From: Azolla pinnata
Lineage: Eukaryota; Streptophyta; Polypodiopsida; Salviniales; Salviniaceae
NCBI GenBank assembly: GCA_037176905.1
Contig: JBBBWG010028135.1
Span: 1-48,646 of the forward strand
Reading direction: 5' to 3'
Length of the DNA stretch: 48,646 nucleotides
The stretch's first letter is position 1, and every line of letters starts with the position of its first letter. Below, piece by piece: positions 1 to 11,609 of this stretch. The translations under genes and the position numbers were made by a program. A model generated the notes under the pieces. That model was not told the DNA's origin. It ran no database searches and was given only the letters and a program-made list of their open reading frames with translations.

Positions 1-567
1 CCACAAACAACTAGTTTGCGAAGTGCTTACGCTACAAGCATCAACATCAAATGCTTGAACAAGCGTTTTTGCCGAATCTCAATGTGCTTTCAAAGTTTAG
101 ATGCTCACAACGTACTGTCACAAACATACTGATTGCAGACTACAATGGAACATGGTCAACAAGGTTACGAACGTGAAACTACATAAGTGATTGGTTTAAA
201 ATTCCTTGACAAGGATCAAGGTATTTACACTGCGAGCTGAAGTAAAATATTTTGAAAAATGTTTCAAAACCTCCCATGACTTTCATGAACATTCTTGAAC
301 TTTTTAAAGGTATATGACTAGAGAATACACACAAAAGTGTGCTCATATCAATATGGTTGAGCATAACGTCTTATTGATGTAAAGTTGCAGGTTTGGTCCT
401 CACCAACTATATATTTCGATGTAACTATATCGTGACATGTGCCTGCCTCCATAACAGATGATAGGCACATGGAATGCCACATTTGCATGCACGTTGCGGC
501 AACCAATCACATGCAGATGTGCTCTCAACTTGTCTTACAAACGCGTGAAGCCAAACATGCAAATACA

Positions 568-669
568 CACACAAATGCCACATTCGGCTTACACCCGAGG
601 CCAAGCCTCCAAAATACTCACACAAATGCCACATTCGGCTTACGCCCGAGGCCAAGCATCCAAAATACT
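568..669. repeat. 51-bp tandem duplication
   Basis: Two adjacent copies (568-618 and 619-669) of a 51-bp unit beginning cacacaaatgccacattcgg differ at only a few positions. A partial third start (cacacaaac) follows. The unit keeps reading frame and so gives a repeated peptide of the type NTHTNATFGL in one frame. No protein family is recognised, so the peptide is probably incidental. Confidence 0.85.
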
Positions 670-727
670 CACACAAACATTTATCATTATGCACCTTCTT
701 ATTCTCAAAGGTTCTCTGACGCTAAAG

Positions 728-944
728 GTTAAGAAAAGGCTTCTGTTTCATGAGAATTGGAACACAGATTTATTCTATTCTTATAACAAAAAAAGCATGT
801 ACCATCCCCCTCGTTCAATACTTCCACTTTCGATTACGTAATCAAATAATAGGTGGATCATTATGTATTGCTTAAGTTGATGTAAAAGATGATCTGCAAT
901 CAAGTTATAACTAATGCAAGGAGTTTTATTTTGGAAAGAAAAGG
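728..944 (+). mobile_element. LINE 3'-end fragment, copy A
   Basis: This segment is a diverged copy of 16050-16272 read in reverse complement. Shared blocks include tttcatgagaattggaaca, ggatcattatgtattgctt, agttgatgtaaaag and caagttataactaat. In frame it encodes KRLLFHENWN, the same C-terminal peptide as copy B, where it follows an RNase-H/zinc-binding type tail. It is therefore interpreted as the 3' terminus of a non-LTR retrotransposon. The upstream coding part is absent, as expected for a 5'-truncated insertion. The exact ends are uncertain. Confidence 0.7.
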
Positions 945-1064
945 ATGAAGAATACACATGCATATTCTCAACGATTCCAATTTTTTGATGATGAATGAAG
1001 ACAAGGGATCATTTTTGTAATTTGTGCAAAACTTGGGTTTTGATCTGTGTTGGGGGTTTATGAG

Positions 1065-1107
1065 ATGAAGAAGACGAAGAAGAAGAAGAAGAAGAAGAAG
1101 AAGAAGA
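1065..1107. repeat. (GAA)n tract in the 5' leader
   Basis: A nearly pure GAA/GAC tract ends 9 bases before the ATG at 1116 and is probably transcribed as 5' UTR. Similar GAA/TTC tracts lie in the leaders of ABA4 and of the kinase in this window. Confidence 0.8.
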
Positions 1108-1115
1108 CAGGATCC

Positions 1116-2455
1116 ATGGCTCTTTCTTCGCTCGCGCGCAAGTTTTTTCTCCACTCTCCAAAGCCTGGTAAGTCCGTTTTCTTCCTGCACTGCCTGCATT
1201 TTGTACCTTACATTTGGAGACTCGAAACTGAAACGTGAAATTTCCAAACGAGAAAATATGGCCATGGAGGCTCAAAACGAAAACGTGAAATTCCAAACGA
1301 GAAAGTATGGCCATGGAGGCTCAAACCGAAAACGTGAAATTCCAAACGAGAAAGTATGGCCATGGAGGCTCAAAAGTTTTTCCGTTATCAGCTTGGAAGT
1401 TCCTGATCATCAAATAGAAATTCTAGCAAATACGAAAAAACGTGAAATTCCAAAGGGAAAAACTATATCCAGAGAGGCTAAAAAATTCTTCTGTTATCAG
1501 CTTGAAAGTACCTGATCATGAAGTGGAAATTTTAGCAAAAGTCTTGTTATCATATGTTTCAACGTATTATTTTGTACCATAATTCAACTGCAGCCTCGTT
1601 CATTCTTTCCCTTAACACGGGTAGTTTTTTACGTAGTTTGCATTTGTTTTTTCCTCTCTTATGAACTGTCTCAACTCATGCTACATACTCCATCGGCGCT
1701 CCTACTTCTTTAGAGAAAGTCACGGACCATCCAGTTCATGACGATGGAAGGCGTTATTAAGTACATTTTTAAGCATTTGACGAACCCCCTTGAGGCTGAA
1801 GACCTATAGTTACGTGGGATCTGGCTGAAATAGATATTTTAGAACAGGAATTGTATTAGATATTTGTCATTAGATCCATTTCTAGAGGTTTTTCTACAAT
1901 GCCAATAATGATGAGGTGTTCACGTTACACACGTAATGGCAAACAAAAGAACCATCTTGTTGGGACGGGGATGCTTCAGTAACCACTATGCTAGAGACCA
2001 TCCACTTATGTGGTATCAGTACCATTGCTTCTACATTCTCTTGAATATGAGGGACCATTTGAGCATGGGTAGGGAGATCCCTTGACCATGCAATTGACTT
2101 CCTGAATAAGCTTATGATGATCCTTTTACCATTCCTTTTACTCTGTCACAATGTGCACTCTTTGGAAATCTTCACGTGTAAAATTTATTCGATCTAGATA
2201 TCTGCTAACTGGAGGACCTGTTCACTACATGAAAGCATTGCATTTGTGGTCCGATATGCCATCTTTCACCCTCGAGGATAATTATTAAATCTCCCTCTCT
2301 CACACTCTAACTCGTCTTTCAAGAGAATTGGCTGGCACTAGGTATATTACTGAAGAGGTGTTGGCCTGAAGCAACGTTTGCCTCAAGATAGACTAATGTT
2401 ATTTATTATATAGTATTTTCCTGAACACTTAGGTCTTAAATGGCCCTTGAAGATA

Positions 2456-2486
<31 letters not shown>

Positions 2487-2759
2487 TCCCTCCCATCTAA
2501 ACATGACCAAAGTGAAAGAGGATAGCGTGATTTGAACTAATATCATTAAATTGGATAATAAAACGATATTGATGAATCCCTATCATCTCTTTCAAGAGGA
2601 TGGCCTGTTGTAAGGCACTCCGTTTTACACACATGGGAGAATGGTTGTTGAAGAAACGATCTTTAAGCAATTGCATCCATAATTCCCGAGGTAGAGGGAG
2701 AGTTTGGAGAACAACAGCATTGATCATGTACATACATATACATATATGTATGTTTGTAT

Positions 2760-2791
<32 letters not shown>

Positions 2792-5700
2792 TAAGATAGC
2801 GTTCCATAACTCCTTGGCAACCAATAAACGCCTTATCATGTGTGTCCATTTAGGATAGTTGGTTCCTTGGTTCCATCCAACATGTTGTCAAAGTTAAGCA
2901 TAGTAAAATATTAGTATTCTTCTCAATTTTTGTAGAAAATATTGCCAAAATAAATATAAAAGAAATATTGCTGTGAATGGTTGTGTTGGTCGCCAAAATG
3001 TCCAGAACCAATATCTATGAATAAATATCGAAGAAGAGTTTAAACAAATGGCTAAAAAGACTGAAGAGAGTTATCAGGCTGAGGATGATTGAAGAAATTT
3101 CTTGCAACCCCAAAATCCAGCAGATTAATGAAAACAAGATCGTAATCTCAAGCATTTAGATTGATTTCCAAATTCCTAGGGCATGTTTTTAATTCATAGG
3201 TAGCCTAACTTCTCTTATGAATAGGCCGAAATTTTAATTTCTCTCAATAGTCTTAAATGGCCTATAAGAGCAAACGAGAGTTACATCATGCATCACTGTC
3301 CTGCTTTGAGAAAATCAAACCATGAAAGATAACATGTATGCAATATCTTACATCTTTATCGATCAAAGCATGCACTTAATTCCTGGAATAATGACTTTTG
3401 GAACTTCAGTACACGGGTTAATAAAAATACGGCTATATACTTGACGTTATATTTTGCAAAAGAAAGTTAAATGAAGGACAGCACCACCTCTATTACCATC
3501 TTGATATCTACCCCACCTCAGTTCTCTGGCTCATTTTGACAGGAGTTGTTTTACACTTATGTGTTTTCCTACTTAAAGGATCATTTATGAGATGTAAAGG
3601 ATTCCAGATGTATCATAACTGTTGGAGTATAAATATTATCTAAGAGTATGTATTGTTTTGTACTTTATTGTAATGCGATATATGCTGAGATTATTCTGAT
3701 TATCTGCCTTACTTATTGTGATATTTATAGCTCTGTCTACTACAGGTATCATTGTTTCAAGAAGATTTATCACTGGAAACGATACAATTCTGCATGCAAC
3801 CCAGGGCAATAGCATTGTATTGTCAAAGTCAGTAATCAGAAATGAATTCTCTACTGGAGTGAATCTGGATATTCTCAAATCTTCCAAATGGATTATTCAT
3901 CGCAACTTCATCAAAACACATTCAAAGGAAATTGTAGTGAGTACTATGGCATTTTAAGGTTCTCAATGCGTGAAAACATATAGATTATGCGACTTGGAAG
4001 TCAATGAGTAAACAATGGAAATTAAAAATCGAAAAGCAATTTCAATCATTTTTGTAGGTTTAACTAAATTCATTAAACATATTATAATTACAATAGATAC
4101 CTTGTACAATATATTTATTGGTATATATACAATAATTTTATTTAAACAAAATTTCTTTCTGTAGGCATTTCTCTGGAGACTCCTCTAAGAGAATCATGTA
4201 TTTTTTTCAATTATTTGAATAGATAAACCTAATGTTGTTCTACTGCAAGCATGATGTCTTTTCTAGATTGTGATCATATGCAGGCTATATATCTTCTAGT
4301 AAGTAACTTTAATGGTCACCTGATGAATTATGGATTTTATTTCTGGTATTGTCATGCTTTGCAGCTTCCTAGGAAGATACCAATGTTGGTGAATGACCGA
4401 GGTTTTGCAAGGCTTGCTGCACTACCACCACATCTTCAACGGCAAGTAATGTTCTAAATCTTTAATATATTTTTTAGAATCCTGTTCAGGAGCACTTTCT
4501 GTGGTTGCATTCAAAATGTGAAAAAGTCTGTTTGATTTCAGATGGGCATGAAACTTTATCAAGGAAGTCCTGGAATAGTGATAGATCCATACCGTGTTCG
4601 ATCTCGTCTTCCGTTTTTCCAGAGGTATTTTTGTTCTGTGTGAAATGGTTGCACTATTGGCTGTAGCATTGGGGGATATTCTTATTCTACAGTATATTTA
4701 TGTTGAATATATGTATTCCATCTCAAACAAGTTAATATTAACATAATAGCCTACTGGACTGAACTGATTGTGCAAGGAAAGAACCAATTAAAGAAAATAG
4801 AAACTATTGATGGTCGATGGTATCACAGGGAAATATAGATTGACAGGTGGAAAAATGTTAATGTGTTTTGATATAGCTGAATGGCATATGCATTATTGTA
4901 TGAAACCAAATCCAGGACATTAATTCACTTTATCCAAGGGACTTTCACAAGAATCCCAATTATTAAACTTGGTGCGCGGGAAATGCCTATGGAAATCATT
5001 TATTTCAATTACGGCTAGTGCATTTCATGGATGTGTTTGTTGGTCATACACACAACACAAACTGTTGTTCTGTTCATGGATGAAGAGGAAGAAGAACTAT
5101 GCTGAGTACTCATTGGGCCTGTGTACCAGAGTTGAATACAGGTCACGAGCCCATGACAGTTTTGAAGGATGTGCATTACTTTGGAACATTTTATTCTATA
5201 TGAATTTAGAACTTTATTCCAAATCTATTGCTTTGACACGGATTTTCTTGTTGAGTATTTAATCACTTTGGTCATGCTGTTTAGTGAGGTTTTATCATTC
5301 AGTTAAATGTACTTGTAAATGTACACACATAGTCTCCAAGGTAGGTAATAGAATAATAATTTACTTCTTCTACTGCATTACTAGATGGTTTACGAGAGAA
5401 GGATGGAAACAAATAAGAGAATATTTGCTCCATGAGGTGATAAAACTCCCTTTGAAGCCTTTCATTTATATATATAATAAAAAAGCATCACATTTGTAAA
5501 ATTGTATCTTCAATGCACTCTTTTCAAGTGTCTTACATGTGTTTCTGCAAAATTTGTGCCGCTATTTATGCGATTGGAACACTTGCTTTGGATTTCATAT
5601 TTGTTGGTATTATCTGGATATTGCAAAAGTCTGGAAAATGGAATATAGGATGTTTATTACATTGATATTGAATGGAAATGGAAGCTGGATGATTCTACTG

Positions 5701-8700
5701 CATTTTTAATTGCACAGATGATATTCAACTGTGAATTCATGCTATGGGTAAAATGATATGTCAAAGTTGCCACTGTACTCGAAATGTCCTTGGGATGCAG
5801 ATTAATGTCAACTTGATATTTCACATTGTAATTCTTTCGATGATCTAAATAGAGGAAATCATTGATGTCCAAAGTTTCCCCTATACCATGAGGATGACTG
5901 AGATCCAAGAATTCTATGAAACATGTATGAATCATTTTTCCTATGTAGGACGAGTTGGGTGGCATTATCCATGGTTTTACACTTTACCACAATCTTACTA
6001 AGTGAACAGACCAATACAAGTTTCAAAAAGGCATGGAAATCAAATTATCTAAACTCATATTTTTGTTGTTGTAACTTAAAGCGTACATGAAGTCATAATA
6101 TAATCTTGACCTTACCATGAAGAGTATTGGGTATTGGGACTTTCTGTTCAACAGATGAAACTCTAATCGTGATGATTTTTATACTTCTAGTAATTTCTAT
6201 GATGTCCTAGTGTAATATTTGTACATAATTCAGAAATTCAAAGATTCTCAGTCTTCTCCCGTAAATAACTTGCACTCCCGCGTATCTTTCTATCCTCGAA
6301 ATATTTCTTTTTATGGTTGTTTATGTGTTATTATGTTACAACAGGTTAAAAATATGGAAATTAGGCTGGATTTCTGCTCAGGAAGTGGCATTTATGTTGC
6401 ATCAGTGTTCCTTCATTCTTTTTTTTCTTGAAGCCGTAAAAGCATTCTTAATCCTCTTATAATCTGTTTGATAATGACATGTTTACACATAATATAGTGG
6501 ATGGTTCTTGTACAGAGGAATATTAATTGTAAGTTGAAATTTGAAAAATGTCAACATAGAAATTTCTCCCCGTTTCAGTTGAAGAGTGCTTATGCTATAG
6601 CAAAGCTTCGCCAAAATGCAGGGTATACCAAAAAAATGTTCTATACTGAAGCATGTGCTCTTTACAAACAGGTGAGTGTAATCTTGTGTACCATAAATTA
6701 TCCTCCATTTTTAATGTGATTAGTGTTGCTCTAGTTTACATGTTGACAAACAATAAGGTAACTTATTAAGACTCCTGTATGGATAAATAAGTGTATTGTA
6801 CAAGTGTATAATCTGTTGCAATTTTTGTAACTATGTGAATGATTCCTTACTTTTTTCGAATAAATGAAGCTCAAGAAATTTTTATATGTAATTTTTCATT
6901 GATCTTTCTAGAGAAACAATAGAAACATAATGGCGATTGAGATAATATATTCATGTTTCAGGACATAAATGTTAAGTGTCATAGCATCAGTCCACCTGTG
7001 CCCAAAATATTGATAAGGTTGATAAATTATTGATGTGCATTCCGTGTGTGAGATCTATAGAATTGCTCTTCCTATGCTAAGTAAGTATTTTTGGAGGAAT
7101 GTGTTTTATCAAAGGTTAAACCTCATTATTTATAGATACCACACGGAGATGTGTGCGCAAACCAAGCTGGTGTTTGATATTTATTGAACCTAGATAGCCA
7201 TAGGGCTAATACTGGGGTTTTGGGGTAATGTATAAATGTGTTTAGGATTGCGTTTTCCTTTGGTGTTCAGAACACAAGACCTGATTCTAAAGTTATCTTT
7301 TATAAGTATTGTTATTCTAAAGTTGATATCTCCTTTGCCTAGGACTTGATTAACTGTATGAGATGCCTAGATCCATACTGGAATTGTAAAAGGATACGCT
7401 ATTGTTGTGTGTTGATACATAGTTAGGACTGTGAATCTAAATATAGCTAAAGTACTGCACGTTTTGCAGAATGATTGGTGGTTTTCTTGGATATGGTTGT
7501 TTTTAGAGGAGTACATTGTCTGATAATTTATCTCTTTCCAGTTTTTGTTTATCTGCCTATGTTTATCCACTATTTGATATTTACATGAACCGTTTCTTGC
7601 TGTATTTATTTCATATTGGTCTATTCATAGATATCTTTTTCGTTCTTCTGTTGGTTTTAACATGATATTTGCAGTTTTCTGTTTAATGTCTTACGTGTAT
7701 TTTTCAGATAAATTCTGCAATTGCTCAGGGAGATCGGAACACCCTCAAGCAGCTTGTTACGGATAATATGTTTTCTGTGAGGCTGTCTCAGTCAAAGTTT
7801 CAATTAAAAACACTTCTCATTTATTGACGTCCACTCATCAAGCATATAGTTCGAATTCAAGAATAATTTTGTTAATTACCCCTACGATTTTGGTTACAGA
7901 TAATGAAAAATGAATTGAAACAAAGAGAAGCTGTGTGGTCACGTGTCCTTTGGGAGGTAGTGGGACCAATCAAGATACAAACCCTGCAAGGGCGGATGGT
8001 AAGAATTTTAGCAATTCTATATAAAGGTCTAATCAATGATGAGAATATTTGTCCTGATAACATTTCTTCTTGTGGAAAGGGTTTATGTCCATCTTTTAAC
8101 ATATTCTTATTGCTACATATAGGCCTCTACGGATGCAAAAAGCATTGACAAAGCATATATACAGCTGACACTAAAGATACGATCAAACCAAGTATGTTAT
8201 TGAGGAAATACTGAATGTTGAGAAAGATTTTTTTCCCTTCTATTTGATAACAGTACTTGATTTTCTTTTTTCTTTCTATTTGATTTTCTTTTGTCAAAAA
8301 TTGGAATGTCTAGATGGGTCGGTGCATCACTTTTTCTTCCTTTCTAACCAGAAATAGGGTTGCTTTCTTGCTTTTATAGAAATTTGGAGCCTTTGCCAAA
8401 AATGGGGATGTACTAGCTGGTGATCCTGATAAAGAGGTAACTATATTTGAGTGGAAAATTTTCATGACAAGATTTTTTGTTTGAATTCATGGTTTGGAGG
8501 CTTGGAATGTCACATCTTTCTGTTTGGCTTGCGTTGTCTTTGAAGATCCACCCAAAACAATAAGCGAGAAAGCAATTAGAAAGTGATAGCATTCTTTTTT
8601 GTAACAAGTTTAAACACGGGCCCGACATTTGATGAAACGGTGCTTGCATTTAATCTTTGCTCTCTGTGTGCTGGTCTACTCTTACAAGTTTACTAGTTTG

Positions 8701-9073
8701 GACTTCTTTTATTCTATTATTTTTCAATTAAGCATCAGGAGATATGTCCGAATTGTAAGAATTTGTTGCTCTTCATGGGGTCTAAAGCACTTTGACACAT
8801 GAAGGTATGTACTATTTGATCAAAGATCAAAATTAAAATTCCCAAATGCTGCATGCACAAAACACACAATGCTCTCCTTCAGGCATTGCACATACTGACA
8901 TTTAAAGTTTTTGAAAGGGCTGGACATGATGTTGTGAGTTGTTATTCAAATTTCTGGCTAACATTTCAGTAATTTGTGACATTCAGATTGTGGTGGAAGA
9001 TATATGGGTGTTTGAAACAAAGCTTGGTCTTCCTGAGACGAAGTGGCACTTATGTGCCCGGATTACTCTTTGA
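1116..9073 (+). CDS. Tim44-related / mitochondrial ribosomal protein L45-like protein
   Basis: Exons: 1116-1167, 3746-3936, 4365-4445, 4542-4624, 5385-5436, 6579-6671, 7708-7776, 7900-7998, 8123-8191, 8380-8436, 8987-9073. All phases agree and give 310 aa ending in TGA. The start encodes MALSSLARKFFLHSPKP, a basic, hydroxylated leader typical of mitochondrial import. The region from about residue 110 (GSPGIVIDPYRVRSRLPFF, then LKSAYAIAKLRQNAGY, ELKQREAVWSRVLWEVVGP and EDIWVFETKLG...TKWHLCARITL) resembles the Tim44-like domain shared by Tim44 and bL45m/MRPL45; Arabidopsis has a related protein of about this size. In other organisms this domain contacts membranes or import partners. Whether this copy is a mitoribosomal subunit or an import factor cannot be decided here. 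Intron 1 is 2.6 kb and carries tandem repeats. A possible 15-nt micro-exon (4284-4298) would add five residues in frame. Confidence 0.85.
1230..1376. repeat. 49-bp tandem repeat in intron 1
   Basis: Three consecutive copies of a unit of about 49 bp containing aaacgtgaaattccaaacg and tatggccatggaggctcaaa. A decayed fourth copy lies at about 1436-1480 (cgtgaaattccaaag). It sits just inside intron 1 of the Tim44/MRPL45-like gene. Each unit contains the NcoI-type palindrome ccatgg. Confidence 0.85.
2462..2488. repeat. (CT)n microsatellite
   Basis: Pure CT dinucleotide run of about 13 units inside intron 1 of the Tim44/MRPL45-like gene. Confidence 0.95.
2760..2790. repeat. (GAT)n microsatellite
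   Basis: Ten GAT units in intron 1, preceded by a short TATA/CATA-rich stretch (2728-2760). It produces an artefactual poly-Asp/poly-Ser reading frame. Confidence 0.95.
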
Positions 9074-10723
9074 AATCAAAGGTAAAACATAACGGTGTCT
9101 TTATATCTCTCTCTAGTTTCTTGTCAGATCTATGAAATAAGCACCTATAACTTGGAAGATTTGTGCTTTTTTCATATGAATAGCTGTGTACTCTTACTCG
9201 CCCTCCGTTTTTGATAAATTTTTAGCAGACATGCCAAGTAGTAGCTATGTCTAACAGAAAGATTTACTAGATGTGTTTTTTGTGTTGGAGAATCGTTTGG
9301 TCTCTCGTAACCCCTACTGCCAAACCACTTTCTGTTCTTGTGAAAGAACAACCTCTATCTATGCATCATGAGCCTTGTAGACACTCTTGTTGAGTAATTC
9401 TAAGATGTATGATTTGTTTTGGGGTGTACCCTTCACAAGAAATATGTATATTGTATATGTTATATGTATGTATGTATGTAGATATACGAGTATATTCGTA
9501 TGTATGTATCTATGTCTACATAGATGGTGATTTATATGTATGTATGTATGTATGTATGTGAAGAAGTGCACTATCTCATGTATATAGTATACAATATACT
9601 GGAACGTATCTCAGTAACTTGGGAAGTGAGTTTTAGAGTAACTTGGGAAGTGAGTTTTAGAGTAACTTGGGAGCTTCATTCGGTTTTAAATATTCTAACC
9701 CATGTGTACCTCTTTCTTATATGAATGCAGGCAATTTGCTGACCATCCAATACATTGCTGATTGGCTGCTGTCATTTGCGAGTGCTTGCAACAGTTGATC
9801 AATGGAATGACAGTGAAAAGTAACTACTTTGTGGAGAATTTGAACCAAAAACCTATGCGCTTACAATTCTGCATGAAATGCCATGGTTGCGTAGAAAATG
9901 TGGTGTTTCCAATTGTAGTGGGGTTTCACAACCAAAATTCCGGTGGTTATATTTTTACAACTTTTTCTGGTCAATGAAATGCTTGATGTATTCAATGGGT
10001 TGCATGAGATGTCGGTTTACACAAATATCGATCGGAGAAACATGAATCATGAACATCGGCAACATCGGCTAACTCTATTTATCCTCCTTTTGGGGTTCAT
10101 AAAGAACTATTGTCGGTGATTTCACAACACACTTGCATTCACACGATGAATGGGCTTGCGTTGGATTGACTATTGATGGGTAGCAAACTCTCTTGGTGAT
10201 CCGCCAAATTTATCAAGGTTCTTTTTGCATAACTAGTCTTTTATTAATAGCATTAGGCACAATGCCCCCAGTCATCATCGTTGCTAGAAGCTATTTTTTA
10301 ATAACATTTTAACGCCTACTAAAATTAGAAGTTATAAATTAATGCATAGTTTTTGTTGCTAATTGATTAAAATCTAACCGCATCTCGCTAATCGATTGAC
10401 TCCTGTCGCTTCTCGTCGATCTATTCTACCCTTCTCTTACAATTTGCTTCCATCTATCTTGTCTCGTGTTCATTGATTCATAATCTTGATGCTGCTATTT
10501 ACAAATTGCTTCTTACTTCCCCATTGTTGTTTACCACTCGATTACCTTAACCATATTCGACTGACAGAAGCTAGTAACTTTTTGAATCTAATTGATTTGG
10601 CGTCAACCAATAACTTGGCGTTAAATTTTCAGCGAGAGATAGAAGCAGGCGCTAATCTGGGCATTAAAATGTAATCAATAAATTTGTTAAGCTCGTCTTC
10701 TGGTAATTTTTCCGACAAAAATA
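9074..10723. other. Intergenic region and probable 3' UTR
   Basis: AT-rich sequence after the stop of the Tim44/MRPL45-like gene. It contains a TATG-type microsatellite (about 9440-9566) and a short tandem repeat of about 24 bp (aacttgggaagtgagttttag, about 9617-9675). A 71-codon frame at 9762-9977 matches no family I recognise. Nothing else is interpretable. Confidence 0.5.
9440..9566. repeat. TATG/GTAT microsatellite
   Basis: Imperfect tetranucleotide tatg/gtat runs with interruptions, clearest at 9461-9480 and 9536-9560. Confidence 0.85.
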
Positions 10724-11190
10724 TTAAAAAAAAAAAGCGTGCCACGTCAGCGGCGAAAAAAGCGTGCCCGTAAATATATTATAGAGAGAGAGAGGGAGAG
10801 AAAAAAAAGGGGAAAAAAAACGTGCCACGTCAGCGGCGCCACGTGTCAGGGGGCCTATCCACGTGGAATTAATTAATTTCACATATATATTTATAGAGGG
10901 GAAAATATTAAAAAACCAAAAAAAGCGTGCCACGTCAGCGGCGCGGAGTGGGCTGGACCCGCCACGTGTCGGGCAGGGCCTGTCCACGTGGGACTGCCAC
11001 GTGGAATTAAACAATTCGTTAAGTTTGTCTTTGGGTAATTTTTAAATAAGGGGGGGGAATATTTAGAAGCCAAAAAAAAAAAAAGTTGCCACGTCAGCGG
11101 AGCCACGTGTCAGGGACACCCGCCCACATGGTACCGCCACGTGTCAGGGATAAGCCCCGTCCACGTGGACTGCCACGTGTCGGCCTTTTT
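10681..11190. promoter_or_regulatory. G-box/ACGT repeat array upstream of ABA4
   Basis: Thirteen ACGT cores start at 10744, 10827, 10841, 10861, 10932, 10964, 10986, 10999, 11091, 11105, 11139, 11163 and 11175. Nine are G-boxes (CACGTG). Several read ccacgtgtc or gccacgtgg, which fits the ABA-response element ACGTG(T/G)C, and four read gccacgtcagcgg. The cores lie in imperfect tandem units: an A-rich tract followed by gccacgtcagcgg recurs at about 10724, 10812, 10907 and 11072, and the outer block (gttaag...gtctt...ggtaattttt) recurs at 10684 and 11013. bZIP and bHLH factors bind such cores; in vivo function here is inference. It ends about 430 bp before the proposed ABA4 start. Confidence 0.6.
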
Positions 11191-11202
11191 TAGGCGGGAG
11201 CG

Positions 11203-11278
11203 GAGAAGAAGAAGAAGAAGAAGAAGAAGATGAACGAAGAACGAAGAACGAAGAACGAAGAACGAAGAAGAAGAATTC
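11203..11278. repeat. (GAA)n / gaacgaa tract
   Basis: About ten GAA units followed by aacgaag repeats and a second GAA run, upstream of the ABA4 coding region. This is probably promoter or leader. Confidence 0.85.
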
Positions 11279-11288
11279 TCGCCTTTCG

Positions 11289-11293
<5 letters not shown>

Positions 11294-11319
<26 letters not shown>

Positions 11320-11477
11320 TGTTTGCTTCTGCTTCTGCTTCTGCTTCNNNNNNNNNNNNNNNNNNNNNNNNNNNNNNNNNNNNNNNNNNNNNNNNNNNNN
11401 NNNNNNNNNNNNNNNNNNNNNNNNNNNNNNNNNNNNNNNNNNNNNNNTGCTTCTGCTTCTGCTTCTGCTTCGTTTGC
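11294..11477. repeat. GCT / GCTTCT repeat broken by an assembly gap
   Basis: Pure (CTG)n at about 11297-11322 passes into (cttctg)n that runs into the gap and continues after it (tgcttctgcttctgcttctg, 11448-11470). The gap therefore almost certainly lies inside this hexanucleotide repeat, and its true length is unknown. Confidence 0.85.
11348..11447. other. Assembly gap (100 N)
   Basis: Exactly 100 N, a conventional placeholder length. Reading frames drawn through it are meaningless. It lies in the promoter or leader of ABA4, so an upstream ABA4 start hidden inside it cannot be excluded. Confidence 0.98.
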
Positions 11478-11609
11478 TCGCATGGCAATATTTCTCCGCC
11501 CCTTCTCTCATCGCCAGGTTCTTCTTCTTGTTCTCCTTGTTCGTCTTGTTCTTCTTGTTCTTCTTGTTCTTGGAAATTTTGCCGGGGAGCTTTGGAATCT
11601 GCCTTCTCC

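Larger units (their letters stand above)
1..1115. other. Upstream flank of the Tim44/MRPL45-like gene
   Basis: No gene is recognised here. The stretch holds a 51-bp tandem duplication (568-669), a LINE 3' end (about 728-944) and a (GAA)n tract (about 1065-1107) directly before the first ATG of the next gene. The open frames across 439-841 come from the duplication, whose 51-bp unit is a multiple of three, and they match no family I know. The presumed promoter and 5' leader of the 1116-9073 gene lie in the last few hundred bases. Confidence 0.6.

Noticed and set aside
5657-5965. 102-codon antisense frame in intron 5 of the Tim44/MRPL45-like gene
   Set aside because: No recognised family and no promoter or splice context. 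Such a length can occur by chance in AT-rich DNA when non-ATG starts are allowed.
9762-9977. 71-codon frame downstream of the Tim44/MRPL45-like gene
   Set aside because: No family resemblance. It lies where a 3' UTR or intergenic DNA is expected.
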